Of a stretch of 64,000 nt of DNA, positions 57,319 through 64,000 are shown piece by piece. Made by a program: the position numbers and the translations under genes. The stretch spans positions 455,001-519,000 of the forward strand of contig JAFEUB010000313.1 of assembly GCA_024529925.1 (NCBI GenBank), written 5' to 3'. The first letter of the stretch is position 1, and each line of letters begins with the position of its first letter. The notes under the pieces are model-generated. The model was not told the origin of the DNA. It did not search any database and worked only from the letters and a program-made list of their open reading frames with translations. The DNA comes from Ophthalmolycus amberensis. Taxonomy: Eukaryota > Chordata > Actinopteri > Perciformes > Zoarcidae.

Positions 57319-58603
57319 TCGTGTTTCTAGGGTTGAAATCTAGCACATTACCTGGATCCTTGTCGTTCTGCTCTTTATCTCCATGTCTCTATGAACTAGT
57401 TAATCCCTGTTCATCTCTCTTTTATTCAACAATAACTTTAAAGTATTGAACGTTCTGCACTAACCCACGCTGTCTCCTAGGAATCCCTTTCAGATACTAC
57501 TAATTTGCAAAAGCAAATATCTTTTAAAGGAAACACGATACCAACTGGATCATGTTTTCTATGGACGTCATGAGTACAATGACCACGCCTCCAAACAGCC
57601 CACACACCAAACATTTGTTCAATATTGTTAGAATTGACTGAAAAAGAGTTTTTCACAAGTGACAACGTGCTCTTTACACAAGTCATTTTATTTCTATTTC
57701 AGATGGAAATAGTCTTAAGTAGCAGTAGAATATGTCGGCATATTTCTGCTCCTGCTAATAAAGACCTTAGATAATCCAATTCAGCCGGTAGTTCAACTAC
57801 CCAGGAAGTCTGTAACGGCCCAGTATTACGTCATCATTACATTTGATCTGGAGTTTGATGATCAGGTCTTGTTTTTGGGTTCATGAGATAAATCCCATCC
57901 AGTTCCTATTTCTGTACCGCCTCACTTCTTATCTAGCCTTGTTGTGGTCTGAGTAAAGACACGGGGGGGGGGGATTACTCGGTGAGAAACGGCGTTTGAA
58001 CAGGCGTAAATCACAGCAGAGAGATTAGGTCCTTGATTTACTTGCCCTCTCTCACCGCGAGACTGACTGATGTCCCCGACAAGTTGATCTGTTTCATGTG
58101 ATAACGAGGAGTGAAATTATTGGTTGCGCCAACAACCTCAGAGACGGTTTGTGGGGGTCTTCAGGTGCTCTGTGTGTGATCTGTATGAACCGTCAGTCTG
58201 TCCATCCATCAGTGGATAGTAAATCCATTGCTGATTAAACCCACAACTCACGCTTGTATCCCGAACATAACTGCTGGTATTAATGGCTCCGAGGCTGAGT
58301 GCTGCTGAAACTGTGCCAGCAGGCGGTTCAAGTGTTCAACTGCTGAGAAGCACTTTGCACAGATGAGCCCGAGCGGGTTTACCCTTTCGAGAGGTAACGG
58401 TAAAGCACACTTCAGAAATAGATGATGAGCAGCCCGTTTTAATGCCTATTGCATTTGCAAGTATGCAGGAGCAAGTACACACACTGAGTGATGTCATTGA
58501 GACTGTGGTGTATTAGTGCGGTGTAGAAGTAGCATCATTTTCACTCTGGTTTGGCACCACTGTCTAGATCTTGAGCTACCACTTTCTTCACCTCCCTTTT
58601 TTT
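57318..58603. other. Intergenic, nothing recognised
   Basis: A G9 run at about 57963. No gene or repeat family recognised. Confidence 0.4.
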
Positions 58604-58945
58604 AAGGGTTTCCATCAGAACCCACCGAGGGAGTGCTACCAAGAACCCTCTCATATTTCAAGGGTGTCCTATGTAACCCACCAGGGGGTTCTATCAAGAT
58701 CCCTTTCATATTCCAGGAGCTTGTTCCATAACCCGCCCAGGGGGTTTATCTGAGACCCCGTTTATATCCAAAGGTTTTCATCTAAAAACTAGCCAAGGGT
58801 TCTATAGCGAACACTGTTCTATTCCAAGGGTTTCCACGAGAACCAAAACACCAGGTTCTAGCGAGAACCCTTTTATATTCCAAGGGTTCACACTAGATCT
58901 CACCTGGGGTTCCTCAAGAGGCCCCTAAAGGTTCAACGGTTGATG
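58604..58945. repeat. Diverged ~56-bp tandem repeat with GGGTTCT/AGAACCC pairs
   Basis: About six units, each running AAGGGTTTCCAT ... AACCCACC.GGG.GTTCTA ... AAGAACCCT.T.ATATTCC. Units are strongly diverged, and further isolated AAAGGGTTCTT motifs follow to about 59150. GGGTTCTA and AGAACCCT can pair within each unit. Confidence 0.75.
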
Positions 58946-60183
58946 CAGCTTAACCCACAACAATCCTGGTTCTGAATCAGTTTTTGGGAGTGTGGTCTGG
59001 TAAGGTCTTCATCTTCAAGTCATGCTTTCAACAATCATTGAAGAACTCTTTCTTCCAACAAGGATGCTTTGGATGAAAGGGTTCTTAATGGAACCCATGA
59101 AAGCCCTCTTCTTCAAAAAGGGTTCTTCAGGAGCAGATACTTCTGGTTAGAACCTCAGCCCTTCAGGAAGAAGCCGTTTGGATGACTTTCTAAGGGTGTA
59201 GGAACCAACTGGGTTGGAGCGTAGAGGAATTCAGATGGTACCAAGACATTCTTTTTGCAATTTCTTTGGATTAGTTGACGTCGATATTTGATTCGTTAAC
59301 TTGTGAGTGCATGGAAAAAAGTTGACTTGCACAAAATCCTCGAGTTTCAGTCAATTTCTTACATTTTATTACTGTTGCACCATTTATACAAGTACATATA
59401 ATTTTGAATGCATCAATTTCCATATCTTCTTTTCGTTTGTTCTTGAATGAGCGTGTGGTGTGGAGATAGCAGATGTGAGACACGGAATGAAAATATCAAC
59501 TGTAGTTGCCACGGATGCAGACTGAGAAAGAATTTTTTATTTTTTTTTCCCACTTGACCAAAAAGACAGGACTACAGGTTCACCCAACCACGGACATGCA
59601 ATTTACTGAGTCAAGAGAGGACGAACAACTGAACCGAGCGACGCACGGCGCTCCTCCAGCGGTGCTTTCTGCTACGGGTTGAATGGTGCCGGGAGGAAAA
59701 CGTTGTGCGTCAGTCGGATGGAACTGAAAAGTTGGCAAATGGATGATTGAGATGAATAAATATATATACATGCAGTATAAATCTACATATATGCAAAGGT
59801 AGAAACAAGGGAAGCACATTTACTCGAGCACTCAAGTTAATTATAATCTGAAGGCGCTTGTACCTGAGACCTACACTTTGTGAAACACTCATGTTCAGTC
59901 CAATAGAATTTGTAAGTTTTACTCCAACGTATTTATCTGAGACTTTCTATTAATCTCAAGAAAAGACGACATTTCACTGATTACTCAGCTGCATGAAGCT
60001 TCCTTCCTTTCTGCTGATCCTAAAGCGTGACAATAGTAAACTTTGTTCTTCACTATCACCACTTAAAGTAAATGTGACAATGCAGGAGTGCTGCGAGTAT
60101 TGTTCGACAGTAATACTGACTCTACATGAGTAAAACATGTTCGTACCTTTTTTCTTCCCCCGCTGCATCTATGTACACATACG

Positions 60184-60293
<110 letters not shown>

Positions 60294-61840
60294 GTAAAGG
60301 ACAATGCATGAGGGGTGAAAATGACAAAATCAAAAGCTCCCGTTTCATGTGCACGGCTTTCCCATCCCATAATGACAGCGTGGTGTCGATCGATAGTGTT
60401 GGAGATGCCTCTGATCTCTTCACCTCGATGGGATCAGACAGAGTCTCAAGAGCTACATGGGTTCACAGAGCAGCTCGTCTGCTTTCCACCCGCTTAGACA
60501 CCAAACTGGTGAGGTTTGCTTTAGGACACGCTGTTTGCTGATGATGTTTCACACTATATGCCAATTTAAAAGGGATCTACTGGTGGAAGGGTCTTTAATT
60601 AGAATTTTTTGGGGGGGGGGGTTCCTCTAATTGTGTGATTCTCTTTAGAACGGCACCGACATGTGGTTGGCACGTCAACATTTCCATCGTTGTCTACTAT
60701 ATCAACAAACCTTAACAATATATTTTCACTTCTTAAGTACATTTTGCTGCTAATCCTTGGCTGAAGTAGAAAGTAGGACTTTGACTTGCTGTATATCTAA
60801 GTACGTGTACTTGTACTCAGGTAAGTGAAGGATGTGAGTCCAGAAACAAGACAATCACAGAAAAGAGGTTTCACCCCCGACTTTCTCCTGATGATGCAGT
60901 TAACAGCACCAGCTTGGCGTTGTAAGCGAGATCAAACAAAGTGTAGGGCGTGATCTCACCCAGGTGACCCAGGTCAGCGGTAGATATGTCTTCTAAAACC
61001 AAATTTCTAATTTGTCATCAGATTTGTTTGGAGGATCAGAGAGTTCCGTCAGACTTTCTAAGAACACTCAGGGATCATTTCAGCGAGGCTTTGCAGATTT
61101 TATAAGTGTTTTACAAATGTTAAAAAACCTCTTAGTTCACTTACAATATACCTAAGGGTTCCAGTACAAAATCTAGAAGGTTATCTGAAAAAATTCCTAC
61201 GACTGATTTATACGTCTAAGAATGTGTTTTGCTCTGCAAAGTCTGCTTCGTTCAACCTCTGAAATGTCTCAGGAAGCCTGAGCATTCTCAGTCCTCACGA
61301 AGGGTCAAATGTTGCCGTCTAGAGAAAGTGGCGTTTAACCGCCAAGAGGGAAATCTGTAGCAACACAACAAAACGGCAGGCACCGGGCCGAGAGCATGAC
61401 GAGTGGACAGATTCAATGGAGGTCCAGCTGCTAAAGGGATTTCTCAAACCCCCTCCTTCCCTCAGTCCCATTTCCCCCAAATTTTGATATTCTGAAATCC
61501 ACAGAGCTGCAGGTGAATGTTTGACCGCAGGCCTACTGAGAGCCGAGATGGGAGTCAGGTCAAAGGTCTTGACGTATGAAGGAGAGGGATGGTGGATGTG
61601 GAATGGCGAGGCGTACATGGCCGACACAGACTCGTATCAAAGTTCAAATACTACAGCAGAAAAAAATAGAGTAAAACATAACAATAATAATAGCAATAAT
61701 CATCTGCAGGTGGTTGCTCCAGTCCTCCTCAATCAACAATTCATTATCATTACAATTATTATTATTATTGTTATCATCATAATATGGGCGGGCTAGTTAA
61801 TTTCATCTTTTTTTATCTTCATCGTCGTTGAGTTAGGTAC

Positions 61841-61846
61841 TTTATT
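61841..61846 (-). terminator. basp1: Possible proximal polyadenylation signal of basp1
   Basis: TTTATT on + reads AATAAA on -, only about 28 nt after the stop codon. Known BASP1 3' UTRs are several hundred nt or more, so a distal site, for example AATAAA (-) near 59351, is also possible. The 3' end cannot be settled from sequence alone. Confidence 0.3.
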
Positions 61847-61873
61847 TTTTCATTTCCGAAAAGAAGCCGTCCA

Positions 61874-62545
61874 TTAATCTTGAACTGCTACGGTTTGATC
61901 CTTGCTTGGTGCCTCTGTGGCGTTCGCCTCCATGGCGGGAGGCTCGGCGGCTGGTGTTGAACTAGGGGCTGCGGCGGCCTCCTTCGCCGCTGCGGGAGCC
62001 GCTGGGGCCGCCGGTGCTGCTGGCGCCGCCTCTGTGGGCTTGGGGTCAGCAGAGGCGGCGGGGGCCGCCTCGGCTTTGGCTGCTGGTGCCGCGGGGGCCT
62101 CAGTCTTTTTGGCGTCGGCCTCATCTTTACTCTCAGCCGCCGGGGCAGGGGCCGCGGCCTTCGCCTCGGGCTCCTTTGCGGCAGGGGCCGATTCTTTGGC
62201 CGGGGCGGGGGCCGCCGGTTTCTCCTCGGCCTTGGCGGGCTCCGCGCTCTTGGGCGCCTCTGTTTTCGGCTCGGCGTTGGCGGCAGGTTTCTCGGGCTCC
62301 TTGGCGGCGGGAGTGGCGTTCTTTTCATCCTCCTTGGGCGCTGCAGCGTCTGCTGCCGGCGCCTCCTTGGCCGCCGTGTCGTTCGCTACCTCCTTAGCGT
62401 CGGTCGCAGCCGGGGCCTCGTCTTTGTTGTCTTTTGGTGCTTCGCTCTCCTCGGCAGACGCCCCCTCGGCTTTGGCATCCTTGTCTTTGGCCTTGTCATC
62501 GTTTACGTTGTATCCCTTCTTCTTTTTGCTGAGCTTGCCTCCCAT
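61874..62545 (-). CDS. basp1: Brain acid soluble protein 1 (BASP1/NAP-22/CAP-23)
   Basis: 223 codons (family about 227), ATG at 62545-62543 in good context (CAAAATGG), TAA at 61876-61874. The N terminus MGGKLSKKKKGYNVND is the family signature: Gly2 is the N-myristoylation site, and the Lys cluster around Ser6 binds acidic lipid and calmodulin and is a protein kinase C target. The rest is a disordered chain rich in Ala, Glu, Lys and Pro, ending DQTVAVQD like the mammalian DQTVTVKE. BASP1 sits on the inner plasma membrane of growth cones and presynaptic endings and acts on PIP2 and actin; a nuclear corepressor role with WT1 is known in mammals. All coding sequence is in one exon, as in mammals. 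The gene is tail to tail with adcy8. Confidence 0.96.
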   Translation of the reverse strand: MGGKLSKKKKGYNVNDDKAKDKDAKAEGASAEESEAPKDNKDEAPAATDAKEVANDTAAKEAPAADAAAPKEDEKNATPAAKEPEKPAANAEPKTEAPKSAEPAKAEEKPAAPAPAKESAPAAKEPEAKAAAPAPAAESKDEADAKKTEAPAAPAAKAEAAPAASADPKPTEAAPAAPAAPAAPAAAKEAAAAPSSTPAAEPPAMEANATEAPSKDQTVAVQD

Positions 62546-62561
62546 TTTGGATCTCTGGCCT
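62546..62561 (-). other. basp1: basp1 5' UTR start of coding exon and splice acceptor
   Basis: Read on the - strand, TTCTGTTACAG is followed by 16 nt and the ATG. This is a good acceptor and agrees with the known BASP1 layout of a non-coding first exon, one long intron and one coding exon. The first exon is not in the window. Confidence 0.7.
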
Positions 62562-64000
62562 CTGTAACAGAAGGGAAAGATAAATGTCTTTTAGTATTAT
62601 AGAAACAGAATCATTCACTTTGATGAAGTACTAGAAGAAGCTCGCACATTCTACACAAAACAAACGTTCAAAAGTGAGCAACAACTGCAAAATGACCACA
62701 AATGACAGTGATGTTTCGAGCAATGCTCTTCTTCTGAAGATGTTTTTGATGAAGAGGAGTATCTGGTGCAATAAATGAATTTATTGCACCAGCGTACATA
62801 CTTCTGACATCCGTGCATAAGCTTTCATAAAGGAAGACAGCAAGAAGAAGAAGCTCATAGAAGTCTTATGCAACAGCCATGCATTCATGCAACATCTCCC
62901 ATATTGCATATTTCTCCCAAAGTGAAGCACATGGTCCTCGGAGAACCTCCCAGCAGGAGGTTTCCTCTCTCAGAGCTTATTCAAACATGAAGAGTTCAAA
63001 CGCCACGGAGAAGAAAACCGAATGGAAAGAGGACGAGCAGTCTGAATCTGTCTGATGTTCTTCCTTCATTCTCCTGGAGACGCTCAGCACTTTCTCCTTC
63101 TTCACCTCTCACATTAAGAACTTCTCATTAGGACGGCTGACTGCCAAGAGCAGGAGGAAATTAAAATATCCGTTACTGAGACAACCTGTCAAATCCATTT
63201 GTCTGATTCCCTTAATGACTGCTGTGGCTCCAGAGATGGAGGTAATACAGTTTAATACAGTTTAATACCTTTTACATGCTACTTCTGCATTGGAGCTACT
63301 TGTGGAACAAACGTCACCAGTGAACCTAATCCAGGGAATAATTACATTCCCTGATGAATTTATTTAACCATTTAGCAGTGTAACAATGTAAAAATGTATT
63401 TCTTACACAGCAGCATTGGTCTCCGAGATGTAAATTAAAATGTGCTTGAGGTGCCGACAGCATTAATGATTCAACACAAACATCTGCTTTCAGAATCCGT
63501 GTCTCTAAACCTCGGCGACTAAAAACCAAAACTATCCGCCCAAAGTGATACCACTGAGGTTCGGCTTGAAGATGTTTGTTATAAATAGATTGATGGATTG
63601 ATGGTTCAAACTAACACAGGACTTTCACCTAGGAGACCGCTGTCCGTGTCACCTAAAGTGTGACTGTAATCCTGTTACGTACTCACATAATAAACCCAGC
63701 CTACTTCTGTTACGTACAAAGAGACTGTATGCGAGCACAAACAGAAAAAGAATGCGCCGTAATTCGTAGATGTCCCACGAAATGATTTTGTATGTTATCC
63801 ACGTAACCGTGAACGAGGAAGTATAAAGAGCGTGAAAGCACACACTGTGCTGGTGGGCGGGGAGACAAACAGCATGTTTCCATCAAGGAGGCCGCTGTCT
63901 GTTCCCCGTGTGAAACGAGAAGTCAACGTTTCATCTCTCAGGTACCTTCTGTTGGTATTTCAACCCAAACCACAAACTCTTCCTAAACCTAACGAAGTAG
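62562..64000 (-). other. basp1: basp1 intron 1 (3' portion)
   Basis: Upstream of the basp1 acceptor on the - strand. I see no coding exon, no promoter-like CpG-rich stretch and no clear repeat family. It is assigned to the intron because BASP1 genes have a distant non-coding first exon. Confidence 0.5.

Noticed and set aside
61902..62567. 221-codon Ala/Ser-rich frame on + opposite basp1
   Set aside because: Antisense shadow of the GC-rich basp1 coding exon.

Overview
The window is vertebrate nuclear DNA, almost certainly from a teleost fish and probably a percomorph. Genes are split by GT-AG introns, the two recognisable proteins are vertebrate neuronal proteins, and the mobile elements are of fish type: an L2-like LINE ending in (CCTTG)n, hAT and MITE remnants, a gypsy-type solo LTR, and a dispersed repeat that I recall as common in percomorphs. 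There is no bacterial-style gene organisation, CRISPR array or operon.

Positions 1-21990 hold the 3' half of an adenylate cyclase gene on the + strand. Ten exons join in frame (1659 nt including the stop, 552 residues) and encode the second six-helix membrane cassette, the C2 catalytic half and a calmodulin-binding tail. The sequence matches type 8 (adcy8) rather than type 2 or 3. Exons 1-8, with the first membrane cassette and C1, would lie left of the window. The introns are loaded with tandem DNA: a 14-bp minisatellite (1-1150), a (TTC)n tract that serves as the polypyrimidine tract, an 11-bp repeat of branch-point-like motifs just before the 90-nt exon, a ~970-bp GA-rich tract, and a 67-bp triplication. 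They also hold MITEs and a solo LTR. The 3' UTR contains another MITE and ends near an AATAAA at 21962.

Positions 22000-61800 are intergenic and accessory. They are dominated by two very large minisatellites: 15-bp units at 23169-26392 (about 215 copies, followed by a short TTAGGG tract) and ~21-bp units at 30283-38067 (about 370 copies). Because the units are multiples of three, they create huge but spurious reading frames. Between and after them are a tandem CCAAT-box (NF-Y-like) array followed by a TATA box (27191-27355), smaller tandem repeats, copies of one dispersed repeat family that carry a CTCF-like 14-mer, a nearly complete but broken L2-type LINE (about 44920-48176), a SINE-like element, a hAT remnant and many microsatellites.

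Positions 61800-64000 hold basp1 on the - strand: a single 223-codon coding exon with a splice acceptor 16 nt before the ATG; the 5' exon and promoter lie beyond the window. adcy8 and basp1 are thus tail to tail. Both encode calmodulin-interacting, membrane-associated neuronal proteins, but no direct cooperation is shown by the sequence. I found no clearly novel protein system. The most interesting signals are non-coding: the CTCF-like motifs spread by a repeat, the CCAAT/TATA array, the branch-point-like array before a known alternative exon, and the higher-order structure of the two giant minisatellites.
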